Below are positions 1-7,458 of a stretch of 64,000 nt of DNA, piece after piece. The notes under the pieces were generated by a model. It made no database searches, had not been told where the DNA came from, and saw only the letters and a list, made by a program, of their open reading frames with translations. The position numbers and the translations under genes are program-made. Each line of letters opens with the position of its first letter. Within the stretch, counting starts at the first letter, position 1. The DNA comes from Variovorax terrae (lineage in GTDB: Bacteria; Pseudomonadota; Gammaproteobacteria; Burkholderiales; Burkholderiaceae_C), in NCBI RefSeq assembly GCF_022809125.1, contig NZ_JALGBI010000001.1, positions 372,001 through 436,000 of the forward strand, in the 5' to 3' direction.

Positions 1-852
1 GGCGGCAGCAGCGAGATCATCGCGCGCAGCACGGCCGCCGAGATGGCCGGCTCGCTGGGCCAGACGGTGTTCGTCGACAACAAGCCCGGCGGCAGCGGCA
101 ACATCGCGATGCAGGAATGCCTCAACGCGGGCGACGGCCACACCATCGTGCTGGGCCACATCGGCACGCTGGCGGTCAACCCCTATCTGTTCGCCAAGCT
201 GCCCTTCGACGTCAACCGCGATTTCAAGCCGGTGTCGCTGCTGGCCAAGGTGCCCAGCCTGTACGTGGTGAACCCGTCGGTGCCGGCGAAGAACCTCAAG
301 GAGTTCGTGGCGCTGGCCAAGGCCTCGCCGGGCAAGCTCAACTACGGCTCCGCGGGCAACGGCAGCGCCGGCCATCTGGCGATGGAATACCTGAAGTCGG
401 AAGCCGGGCTGTTCGTGGTCCATGTGCCGTACCGCGGCACGGGGCCGCAGATGACCGATCTGCTGGCCGGGCGGCTGGAGGCCGCCGCCGTGGGCGCCGC
501 TGCCGTGATTCCCTTCATCAAGGCCGGCAAGCTGCGCTGCATCGCCACCGGCTCGCGCGAGCGCATGGCCCAGCTGCCCGACGTCCCGACGGTGGCCGAG
601 CAGGGCTACCCCGGCTTCGAGATGACGCAGTGGTATGGCCTGCTGACGCCGGCCAGCTTCACCGACGAGATGGTGGCGCGCCTGTCGGGGGCGGCGGCCA
701 AGGGCGTGAAGGCGCCGGGTGCGGCCACGCGCTTCTCGGATGAAGGCGTGCTGGCGGTGGGCGATGGACCCGCGCAGTTCAAGGCGTTCATCGCGAACGA
801 GCAGGCGCGCTGGAAGAAGGTGGTGAGCAGCGCCAGCATCAGGCTGGATTGA
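1..852 (+). CDS. Bug/TctC-family periplasmic solute-binding protein, 5'-truncated by window edge
   Basis: This is the 3' part (283 codons) of a tripartite tricarboxylate transporter (TTT) binding protein. The frame is open from base 1, so the start and signal peptide lie outside the window. Family hallmarks are visible: the GGSSEIIAR loop at the left edge, VDNKPGGSGNIA near residue 25, and the later VPYRGTGPQMTDLLAGR and DVPTVAEQGYPGFE segments. Bug proteins bind small carboxylates in the periplasm and feed TctAB-type permeases, or act as orphan sensors. The gene converges on a TctD/TctE-like pair and its last 14 bases overlap the kinase gene's 3' end, which suggests the pair senses a related carboxylate. 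The ligand cannot be read from sequence. Confidence 0.93.
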   Translation, partial: GGSSEIIARSTAAEMAGSLGQTVFVDNKPGGSGNIAMQECLNAGDGHTIVLGHIGTLAVNPYLFAKLPFDVNRDFKPVSLLAKVPSLYVVNPSVPAKNLKEFVALAKASPGKLNYGSAGNGSAGHLAMEYLKSEAGLFVVHVPYRGTGPQMTDLLAGRLEAAAVGAAAVIPFIKAGKLRCIATGSRERMAQLPDVPTVAEQGYPGFEMTQWYGLLTPASFTDEMVARLSGAAAKGVKAPGAATRFSDEGVLAVGDGPAQFKAFIANEQARWKKVVSSASIRLD

Positions 853-2236
853 GGCCTCGCGCAAGCCGCACCACGGCTTCCACGCCCGTGCCCTGGTCGG
901 GCAGGGTGCAGTTGCGCAGCACCACGGTGCCGCCCAGCCACCGGACGATCTCGTAGCAGATCGCCAGGCCCAGGCCCGTGCCGTGCAGCGGGTCGGTGGT
1001 GGAGAAGGGCTCGAACAGCCGGTCGGCGATCTCCGGGGCGATGGCCGGCCCGGCATTCCAGACGCGGATGACCACCTCCTGCGGCGTGGCCGCGATGTCC
1101 AGGCCCAGCATGGCGCCCTGGGGCGTGTGGCGCACGGCGTTGGACAGCAGGTTGGTCATAAGCTGCTCGATCATCCAGCCATGCGCCAGGATGGTGGGTT
1201 CGGCGCCGGTCAGTTCGAAATGCAGCGCCTTGTCGCTGATCAGCGACGACAGCCCGACCACCGCCGAACGCGCGGCGGCCGCCAGGTCCACCGGCGCGCT
1301 CAGCGCGAGGCCCCGGATCTGTTCGATCTTGGCCAGCGCCAGCAGCTGGTTGGTCACGTTGACGGCGCGCTCCGTGGTCTGGGTGATGTCGGCCAGAAAC
1401 TGCGGGTCGGAGGCATCGCCGCGCTGCGCGAGCTGCAGCTGGATCTTCATCACCGCCAGCGGCGTCTTCAGCTGGTGCGAGGCGTCGCGGATGAAGCGGC
1501 GCTGGTGGTCCAGCAGGTCGTGCAGCCGGCCCATGACCTCGTTCAGCGCCCGCACCAGCGAGTCCAGCTCGCGCACGGCCGGCAGGGGCGTGAGGGGCGA
1601 CAGGTCGCCGGGGCTGCGGTGCAGCAGCTTGTGCTCCAGCCGCCGCAGCGGCGAGAGGAAGGCCGTGACCACCAGCCAGGTCAGGATAATGGTGGCGGCC
1701 AGGTAGACCAGTTGCCAGGCGATCGTCTCGCCCAGCAGGCGGCGCGCCTTGCTCTGGCGCAGCGAGAGCGGTTCGGCCACCTGCACCAGCGCCAGGCCGC
1801 GGTCGTCGCTGCTGGCCACGGCCTGGTACAGCGAGGCTACGCGCAGCGCCTCGCCGTGGTAGTCGGCGTCGAAGAACGAGACGGTGATCGGGTAGGTGGC
1901 CTTGGCGGGAATGCCCTGGGGATCGTCGGGAAAATCCTCGTACCCCGCCACATGCTCGCCGTGAAAGCCCTTGATGCGGTACAGCAGGCGCGAGCGGTTG
2001 TCGGCCTCGTAGAACTCGATCACGGTGTACGGAACAATCGAGACCAGGCGGTTCTGCCGGATCTCCAGCAGGTCGCCGATCATGCGGGCCGAGCCCAGCA
2101 GGGAGCGGTCGTAGGCCGAGTTCAGCGCGACCAGGCCCCTGTGGTACAGGCCGATGGTATCCAGCGTCATCAGCCCCGCCACGGGCACGATCAGCCAGAA
2201 CACCAGCCGGGTGCGCAGCGACCAGGGATGCTTCAA
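839..2236 (-). CDS. tctE: TctE-like sensor histidine kinase
   Basis: A membrane histidine kinase of about 465 residues. TM helix 1 is near residues 10-30, followed by a periplasmic 2CSK_N-type sensor region to about 172 and TM helix 2 near 173-195. The H-box is DASHQLKTPL (His about 254), the N-box is NLLSNAVRHTPQG and the G-box is GTGLGLAI. The best start is TTG at 2236, which overlaps the regulator's stop as TTGA; longer readings simply run into the regulator gene in another frame. It would phosphorylate the adjacent regulator. The convergent Bug gene supports a role in carboxylate uptake control. The symbol is by resemblance. Confidence 0.85.
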   Translation of the reverse strand: MKHPWSLRTRLVFWLIVPVAGLMTLDTIGLYHRGLVALNSAYDRSLLGSARMIGDLLEIRQNRLVSIVPYTVIEFYEADNRSRLLYRIKGFHGEHVAGYEDFPDDPQGIPAKATYPITVSFFDADYHGEALRVASLYQAVASSDDRGLALVQVAEPLSLRQSKARRLLGETIAWQLVYLAATIILTWLVVTAFLSPLRRLEHKLLHRSPGDLSPLTPLPAVRELDSLVRALNEVMGRLHDLLDHQRRFIRDASHQLKTPLAVMKIQLQLAQRGDASDPQFLADITQTTERAVNVTNQLLALAKIEQIRGLALSAPVDLAAAARSAVVGLSSLISDKALHFELTGAEPTILAHGWMIEQLMTNLLSNAVRHTPQGAMLGLDIAATPQEVVIRVWNAGPAIAPEIADRLFEPFSTTDPLHGTGLGLAICYEIVRWLGGTVVLRNCTLPDQGTGVEAVVRLARGLNPA

Positions 2237-2925
2237 GCCTGCGCCTTGATCAGGTAGCCCACGCCGCGCAGCGTCACGATCGCCACGCCGCAGGGCGCGA
2301 GCTTCTTGCGCAGCCGGTGCGTGACGACTTCCACCGCATCGGGCAGCACGTCTTCCTCGGGCGGGAACACCACGCTGGCCAGGAACTCCTTGGTGTGCGC
2401 GTGGTTGGGCCGCTCGACCAGCGCGCGCAGCAGCGCGGTCTCGCGCGGCGTCAGTGCCAGCGGCTCCTTGCCGCAGTAGAACGCGCTGGCCGACGGCTCC
2501 CACGCGAGGGCGCCGAGCGTGTGCGGCCGGTCCAGCGAGGCCGGTGGGCTGGACTGCACCCGGCGCAGCAGCGCGCGCAGCCGGGCCTCCAGCTCGTCCA
2601 GCTCGAAGGGCTTGGGCAGGTAGTCGTCGGCGCCGAAGTTCAGCCCCAGGATCCGGTCGCCCACGGTGCCGCGTGCGGTCAGCAGCAGCACGGGCGTCTT
2701 CAGGCCCAGGCTGCGGCCTCGCTGCAGCACGTCCAGGCCGTCCATGCCGGGCAGGCTCAGGTCCAGCAGCACGACGGCCGGCTGCTGCTGTTGCCAGCGT
2801 TCGAGGGCGCTCGGCCCGTCGCTGGCGCTCAAGGGGTTGAAGCCCCAGCGCGTGAGCGCGCGGCACAGCGATTTGTGCATTTGGGCATCGTCTTCCACGA
2901 CCAGCGCATTCATGGGCGAGACCAT
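2233..2925 (-). CDS. tctD: TctD-like OmpR-family response regulator
   Basis: A receiver domain (phospho-acceptor Asp in LLDLSLPGMDG, about residue 51 counting from MNALVV; switch Thr in LLLTARG; Lys in DDYLPKPFE) is joined to an OmpR/PhoB winged helix ending in VTLRGVGYLIKAQA. Two in-frame ATGs exist, at 2925 and 2913. MNALVVEDD at 2913 fits the family better, but neither has a strong Shine-Dalgarno. It is co-transcribed with and overlaps the sensor kinase, so the two form one system. It probably activates carboxylate (TTT) transport genes outside the window. Confidence 0.88.
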   Translation of the reverse strand: MVSPMNALVVEDDAQMHKSLCRALTRWGFNPLSASDGPSALERWQQQQPAVVLLDLSLPGMDGLDVLQRGRSLGLKTPVLLLTARGTVGDRILGLNFGADDYLPKPFELDELEARLRALLRRVQSSPPASLDRPHTLGALAWEPSASAFYCGKEPLALTPRETALLRALVERPNHAHTKEFLASVVFPPEEDVLPDAVEVVTHRLRKKLAPCGVAIVTLRGVGYLIKAQA

Positions 2926-3018
2926 AGCAGCGATATCAGCGGATTCATGAAAGCAGTTTGAAAGCGCATGGGGCCAAAGTCAATTGCAGCGCCGCCGGGT
3001 GGCACCTTATTTTTACCA

Positions 3019-3032
3019 AGCAAGTGCTTGCT
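3019..3032 (+). promoter_or_regulatory. Palindromic operator for the adjacent TetR regulator
   Basis: The inverted repeat AGCAAG-TG-CTTGCT sits 33 bases before the regulator's start codon. It overlaps a plausible -35 (TTGCTA at 3028-3033), with TATCGT at 3051-3056 as the -10 after a 17-base spacer. TetR repressors of acyl-CoA catabolism commonly bind palindromes of this CAAGCnnnnGCTTG kind. An autorepressor site controlling the whole operon is inferred. Confidence 0.6.
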
Positions 3033-3064
3033 AAAAATAAAAGCCTTTGCTATCGTCCGGTGTC

Positions 3065-3733
3065 ATGGACAAGCCCGTCGCCCGCGCCACCGATGCCGAC
3101 ACCGCTGCGGCCAAGCGGCCGCGCGGCCGCCCGCGCAAGACGCTGGGCGAGCGCGACGACGGCAACCGCCGCGTCGAGCTGATCCGCGCGGCGGCCCGGC
3201 TGTTCCGCAAGAAAGGCTTCGACGCCACCAGCACGCGCGACATCGCCGCCGCCGTGGGCATGCAAAGCGGCTCGCCGTTCTACCACTTCAAGAGCAAGGG
3301 CGCGCTGCTGTATGCGGTGATGGAGGAGGGCATGCGCTCGGCCATTGCCCAGCAAGGCAGGGCGCTACAAAAAGAAGAGCAAGAAACGACCGACCCGCCT
3401 GGACTTCTGCGGGTTTTGATTCGAAATCACTTCGATGTATTGCTCGGCCCGGGCAACGACTTCATCCCGGTCATGCTGTACGAGTCGCGCGCCATCACGC
3501 CGCGCCAGCGCGGCCTGCTGGCGCAATTGCAGAGCGAGTACGAGTCCGTCTGGACGCCGGTGCTCGCGGCGCTGCAGGCCTCGGGCCGCATCCGGGCCGA
3601 CGCCAAGCTCGCGCGGCTGCTGATCTTCGGCGCCCTCAACTGGTCGGCCCAGTGGTTCGACCGCCGCCAGAGCGCGACGCTGGACGACCTGGCCGACGCG
3701 GCGCTGGCGCTTTTTCTGCAGGAAATCCCATGA
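3065..3733 (+). CDS. TetR/AcrR-family transcriptional repressor
   Basis: A 222-residue regulator. An RPRGRPRK-type basic segment at residues 18-25 precedes the TetR HTH (about 38-85, with TRDIAAAVGMQSGSPFYHF). The C-terminal ligand domain is all helical. ATG 3065 is preferred over an upstream TTG because the family-like sequence begins there. It heads an operon of acyl-CoA genes whose junctions are ATGA overlaps, so its ligand is probably a pathway acyl-CoA (AtuR/LiuR logic; inference). Residues about 100-121 are encoded by an inserted repeat element (3363-3428), giving the peptide ALQKEEQETT at the start of the ligand domain. Confidence 0.9.
   Translation: MDKPVARATDADTAAAKRPRGRPRKTLGERDDGNRRVELIRAAARLFRKKGFDATSTRDIAAAVGMQSGSPFYHFKSKGALLYAVMEEGMRSAIAQQGRALQKEEQETTDPPGLLRVLIRNHFDVLLGPGNDFIPVMLYESRAITPRQRGLLAQLQSEYESVWTPVLAALQASGRIRADAKLARLLIFGALNWSAQWFDRRQSATLDDLADAALALFLQEIP
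3363..3428 (-). repeat. Dispersed GTCC/GCTAT element, copy G, inside the TetR gene
   Basis: On the minus strand this reads GAATCAAAACCCGC, then AGTCCAGGCGGG, CGGTCGTTTCTTGCTC and TTGTAGC. It matches the family consensus (AAA..GGCC, GTCCAGG, CGGTCATTTCTTGCTAT, ATAGC). It keeps the host frame open. Confidence 0.75.
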
Positions 3734-4626
3734 GCTATCGATCCGTTTTCGCGCCCGGCCTGTTCGCGGGCAAGGTCATCGTCGTCACCGGCGGCGGCTC
3801 GGGCATCGGGCGCTGCGCCGCGCACGAGCTGGCCGCGCTGGGCGCCCATGTGGTGCTGATCGGGCGCCAGTCGGCCAAGCTGCAGGACGTGGCCGGCGAG
3901 ATCGTCGCCGACGCGCGCGGCCACGTGGGCCATGTGAGCTTCCACGCCTGCGACATCCGCCAGGAAGAGGCGGTGCGCAGCACGGTGGCGGCCATCGTCA
4001 TCGCGCACGGCCGCATCGACGGCCTGGTCAACAACGCGGGCGGCCAGTACATCACGCCGCTGGAGTCCATCTCGGCCAAGGGCTGGCAGGCGGTGGTGGA
4101 CACCAACCTCACGGGCGGCTTCCTGATGGCGCGCGAGTGCTACCTGCAGTCCATGCAGGAGCATGGCGGCGCCATCGTCAACATCGTGGCCGACATCTGG
4201 GGCTCGATGCCCGGCATGGGCCACAGCGGCGCGGCGCGCGCCGGCATGGTCAGCTTCACCGAGACCGCGGCGCTCGAGTGGGCGAAAAGCGGCGTGCGCG
4301 TCAACGCCGTGGCGCCGGGCTACATCGCCTCCAGCGGCATGGACCATTACCCGCCCGAGGCCGGCCCCATGCTGCGCGAGATGCGCGCCACCGTGCCGCT
4401 GGGCCGCTTCGGCAACGAAGCCGAAACCTCGGCCGCCATCGCCTTCCTGCTGAGCCCGGCCGCCAGCTTCATCAGCGGCAGCGTGCTGCGGGTGGACGGC
4501 GCGCGGCCCCAGGTGCGCATGGGCTGGGGCCAGGTGGCCGCGCCCGAGGCGGCGCAGCAGCGCGACGCGGTGAAACCCTTCGACGGCTTTCACCGCTACC
4601 AGACACCGAAAGTGTTTCAGTCATGA
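3730..4626 (+). CDS. SDR-family oxidoreductase, AtuB/AtuG-like
   Basis: A 298-residue short-chain dehydrogenase-like protein. The Rossmann motif TGGGSGIG is at residues 20-27, NNAGG at 101-105 and TNLTGG near 125. Where the catalytic YxxxK is expected there is GHSGAARAG, so Tyr aligns with Ser166 and Lys with Arg170; the upstream catalytic Ser is also missing. A similar departure is known in 2,4-dienoyl-CoA reductases, and the sequence recalls the AtuB/AtuG proteins of citronellol catabolism (from memory, not searched). It overlaps its neighbours as ATGA on both sides, placing it in the acyl-CoA carboxylase operon. The substrate is unproven. Confidence 0.85.
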   Translation: MSYRSVFAPGLFAGKVIVVTGGGSGIGRCAAHELAALGAHVVLIGRQSAKLQDVAGEIVADARGHVGHVSFHACDIRQEEAVRSTVAAIVIAHGRIDGLVNNAGGQYITPLESISAKGWQAVVDTNLTGGFLMARECYLQSMQEHGGAIVNIVADIWGSMPGMGHSGAARAGMVSFTETAALEWAKSGVRVNAVAPGYIASSGMDHYPPEAGPMLREMRATVPLGRFGNEAETSAAIAFLLSPAASFISGSVLRVDGARPQVRMGWGQVAAPEAAQQRDAVKPFDGFHRYQTPKVFQS

Positions 4627-6236
4627 CCGTCTTTGCCTCTTCATGGAACGCGCAGGGCGCGCAGGCCCTGGCCCGGCGCGAGGCCATGCTGGCGCGCATC
4701 GCGCAGCTGCGCGCGCTGGAAGAGCGCGCCGCCCAGGCCTCGGCCAGGTCCCGGCCGGTGTTCGACAAGCGCGGCCAGCTGCTGCCGCGCGAGCGCGTGG
4801 CGCTGCTGCTCGACCCCGGCACGCCGTACCTGCCCCTGTGCTCACTGGCTGGTTTCCTGCATGACACCAAGGACCCGGCGGCCTCGGTGCCGGGCGGCGG
4901 CATCGTCGCCGGCATCGGCTTCGTCAGCGGCGTGCGCTGCATGGTGGTGGCCAGCGACTCCGGCATCGATGCCGGCGCGATCCAGCCCATGGGCCTGGAC
5001 AAGATCCTGCGCGTGCAGGAGATCGCATTGCAGAACAAGCTGCCCTTCGTGCACCTGGTGGAGAGCGCGGGCGCCAACCTCATGAAGTACCGGGTCGAGG
5101 GCTTCGTGCACGGCGGCGGCCTGTTCCGCAACCTGGCGCGGCTGTCGGCCGCGGGCATTCCGGTCATCACCGTGCAGCATGGCTCGGGCACGGCCGGCGG
5201 CGCCTACATGCCGGGCCTGAGCGACGTGGTCATCATGGTGCGCGGCCGCTCGCGCGCCTTCCTGGCCGGCCCACCGCTGCTGATGGCGGCCACCGGCGAA
5301 GTGGCCACGGAAGAAGAGCTGGGCGGCGCCGAGATGCACACGGCCGTCTCGGGCCTGGGCGAGTACCTGGCGGAGGACGATCGGCACGCACTGGGCATCG
5401 CGCGCGAGGTGGTGGCCCGCACCGGCTGGGCGCAGGCTGCCATCCCATCAGAAGCGAGGCCGCCGCGCTTCGCAGCCGATGAACTGCTGGGCCTGATGCC
5501 GGCCCACCACCGCGAGCCGGTGGACATGCGCGAAGTCATCACACGCCTGGCGGACGACTCCGATCTGCTCGAATTCAAACCGCTGTACGGCGCCGCCACG
5601 GTCTGCGCCCAGGCCGCGGTCGAAGGCCATGCGGTGGGCTTCATCAGCAACAACGGCCCGATCGACGTGGCCGGCGCCAACAAGGCCACGCATTTCATCC
5701 AGCTCATGTGCCAGCTCGGCCATCCGCTGATCTACCTGCAGAACACCACGGGCTACATGGTGGGCAAGGACAGCGAGCAGGGCGGCATGATCAAGCACGG
5801 CTCCAAGATGATCCAGGCAGTGACCAATGCCACCGTGCCGCAGATCACCCTCCAGTGCGGCGCGAGCTTCGGCGCCGGCAACTACGGCATGTGCGGGCGT
5901 GGCTACGCGCCGCGCTTCCTGTTCAGCTGGCCCAGCGCCAAGACGGCCGTGATGGGCGGCGAGCAGGCCGCGCGCACCATGCAGATCGTGACCGAGGCCG
6001 CCCTGGCACGCAAAGGCATCGCGCCCGATGCGGCCCAGGCGCAAGCGCAGTTCGACAAGATCGTCGCGGTGTTCGAGGCCCAGGCCGATGCGTTCTACAC
6101 CTCGGGCCTGGTGCTGGACGACGGCGTGATCGACCCGCGCGACACCCGCGCCGTGCTCGCGCAATGCCTGGGCGTCTGCACCGAGGCCCAGGCGCGCCGG
6201 CCTCATCCGATGCAGTTCGGCGTGGCGCGCATGTAG
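4623..6236 (+). CDS. Acyl-CoA carboxylase carboxyltransferase (beta) subunit
   Basis: A 537-residue carboxyltransferase of the MccB/AtuC/LiuB class with two crotonase-like halves. The N half has GSGTAGGAYMPGLSD, an oxyanion-loop sequence, and GEVATEEELGGAEMH. The C half has the acyl-CoA loop GASFGAGNYGMCGR. It transfers CO2 from carboxybiotin on the downstream alpha subunit to a beta-methyl enoyl-CoA. It starts at ATG 4623, overlapping the SDR stop. The context (SDR, citronellyl-CoA-dehydrogenase-like enzyme, no HMG-CoA lyase or methylglutaconyl hydratase) favours geranyl-CoA-type over leucine-type methylcrotonyl-CoA carboxylase, but this is inference. Confidence 0.92.
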   Translation: MTVFASSWNAQGAQALARREAMLARIAQLRALEERAAQASARSRPVFDKRGQLLPRERVALLLDPGTPYLPLCSLAGFLHDTKDPAASVPGGGIVAGIGFVSGVRCMVVASDSGIDAGAIQPMGLDKILRVQEIALQNKLPFVHLVESAGANLMKYRVEGFVHGGGLFRNLARLSAAGIPVITVQHGSGTAGGAYMPGLSDVVIMVRGRSRAFLAGPPLLMAATGEVATEEELGGAEMHTAVSGLGEYLAEDDRHALGIAREVVARTGWAQAAIPSEARPPRFAADELLGLMPAHHREPVDMREVITRLADDSDLLEFKPLYGAATVCAQAAVEGHAVGFISNNGPIDVAGANKATHFIQLMCQLGHPLIYLQNTTGYMVGKDSEQGGMIKHGSKMIQAVTNATVPQITLQCGASFGAGNYGMCGRGYAPRFLFSWPSAKTAVMGGEQAARTMQIVTEAALARKGIAPDAAQAQAQFDKIVAVFEAQADAFYTSGLVLDDGVIDPRDTRAVLAQCLGVCTEAQARRPHPMQFGVARM

Positions 6237-6279
6237 CGCCCCCGTGGAAAGCCCCGACACAGAGACAAGGAGACCGGCC

Positions 6280-7458
6280 ATGCACTACACCCACGAACAC
6301 CTCGAAATCCAGAAAACGCTCAAGCGCTACATCGACGAGCACATCAACCCCCATGTGGACGAATGGGAGGCGGCCGAGATCTTCCCCGCGCACGAGGTGT
6401 TCAAGGGCCTGGGCCTGCTGGGCCTGCTGGGCCTGTGCAAGCCCGAGGCCTATGGCGGCGCGGGCCTGGACTATTCGTACTCGATGCTGATGGCCGAGAC
6501 CCTGGGGCACATCGACTGCGGCGGCGTGCCCATGGCCATCGGCGTGCAGACCGACATGGCCACGCCGGCGCTGGCGCGCTTCGGCAGCGACGAGCTGCGC
6601 CGCGAATTCCTGGCGCCGGCGATTGCAGGCGACACGGTGGGCTGCATCGGCGTGAGCGAGCCCGGCGCCGGCAGCGACGTATCGGCTATCAAAAGCCATG
6701 CGCGCAAGGACGGCGACGACTACGTCATCAGCGGCCAGAAGATGTGGATCACCAACAGCCTGCAGGCCGACTGGATGTGCATGCTGGTCAACACCGGCGA
6801 GGGGCCGGTGCACAAGAACAAGTCGCTGGTCATCGTGCCGATGCGCGACGGCCCGAACGGCAAGCTCACCAAGGGCATCGAGGTCGCGCAGAAGATCCGC
6901 AAGATCGGCATGCACAGCAGCGACACCGGCCTGATCTACTTCGACGAGGTGCGCGTGCCGCAGCGCAACCGCATCGGCGCCGAGGGCCAGGGCTTCATCT
7001 ACCAGATGCAGCAGTTCCAGGAGGAGCGCCTGTGGTGCGCGGCCAGCACGCTGCAGTCGCTCACCAACTGCATCGCATGGACCATCGACTGGGCGCAGCA
7101 GCGCAAGCTGTTCGGCGCCACGCTGGCCGACCAGCAGTGGGTGCAGTTCAAGCTGGCCGAGCTCAAGACCGAGGTCGAGTCGCTGCGCGCGCTGACCTAC
7201 CGCGCGGGCGAGCTCTACGTGGGCGGCCAGGACGTGCTGGAACTGGCCAGCATGGCCAAGCTCAAGGCCGGGCGGCTGAACCGCCTCGTGCCCGACACCT
7301 GCCTGCAGTTCTGGGGCGGCATGGGCTTCACGCTGGAGAACAAGGTCTCGCGCATGTACCGCGACGGCCGCCTGGCCTCGATCGGCGGCGGGGCCGACGA
7401 GGTGATGTTGGGAATTCTTTCGAAGATCATGGGCATCGCCAAGCGGCCGGCGGCATGA
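6280..7458 (+). CDS. Acyl-CoA dehydrogenase, AtuD (citronellyl-CoA dehydrogenase)-like
   Basis: A 392-residue flavoprotein with the acyl-CoA dehydrogenase fold: CIGVSEPGAGSDVSAIKS (FAD/substrate loop), KMWITN and QYMQQFQEER-like helices, and a C-terminal YRDGRLASIGGGADEVM. The ATG at 6280 follows a clear AAGGAG. The Glu that acts as base in MCAD (IYEGT) is Gly here, so the base must come from another helix, as in isovaleryl-CoA dehydrogenase. It oxidises an acyl-CoA to the enoyl-CoA for the carboxylase. The only sizeable gap in the operon (43 bases) precedes it. Confidence 0.9.
   Translation: MHYTHEHLEIQKTLKRYIDEHINPHVDEWEAAEIFPAHEVFKGLGLLGLLGLCKPEAYGGAGLDYSYSMLMAETLGHIDCGGVPMAIGVQTDMATPALARFGSDELRREFLAPAIAGDTVGCIGVSEPGAGSDVSAIKSHARKDGDDYVISGQKMWITNSLQADWMCMLVNTGEGPVHKNKSLVIVPMRDGPNGKLTKGIEVAQKIRKIGMHSSDTGLIYFDEVRVPQRNRIGAEGQGFIYQMQQFQEERLWCAASTLQSLTNCIAWTIDWAQQRKLFGATLADQQWVQFKLAELKTEVESLRALTYRAGELYVGGQDVLELASMAKLKAGRLNRLVPDTCLQFWGGMGFTLENKVSRMYRDGRLASIGGGADEVMLGILSKIMGIAKRPAA

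Noticed and set aside
839..2866. A single 675-residue fusion of regulator and kinase
   Set aside because: The N-terminal part is the regulator gene read in the wrong frame; separate overlapping genes explain the region.
6683..6703. GGCTATCAAAAGCC inside the first acyl-CoA dehydrogenase, resembling the repeat element's right end
   Set aside because: The encoded GSDVSAIKSHARK is conserved enzyme sequence and the GTCC core is absent.
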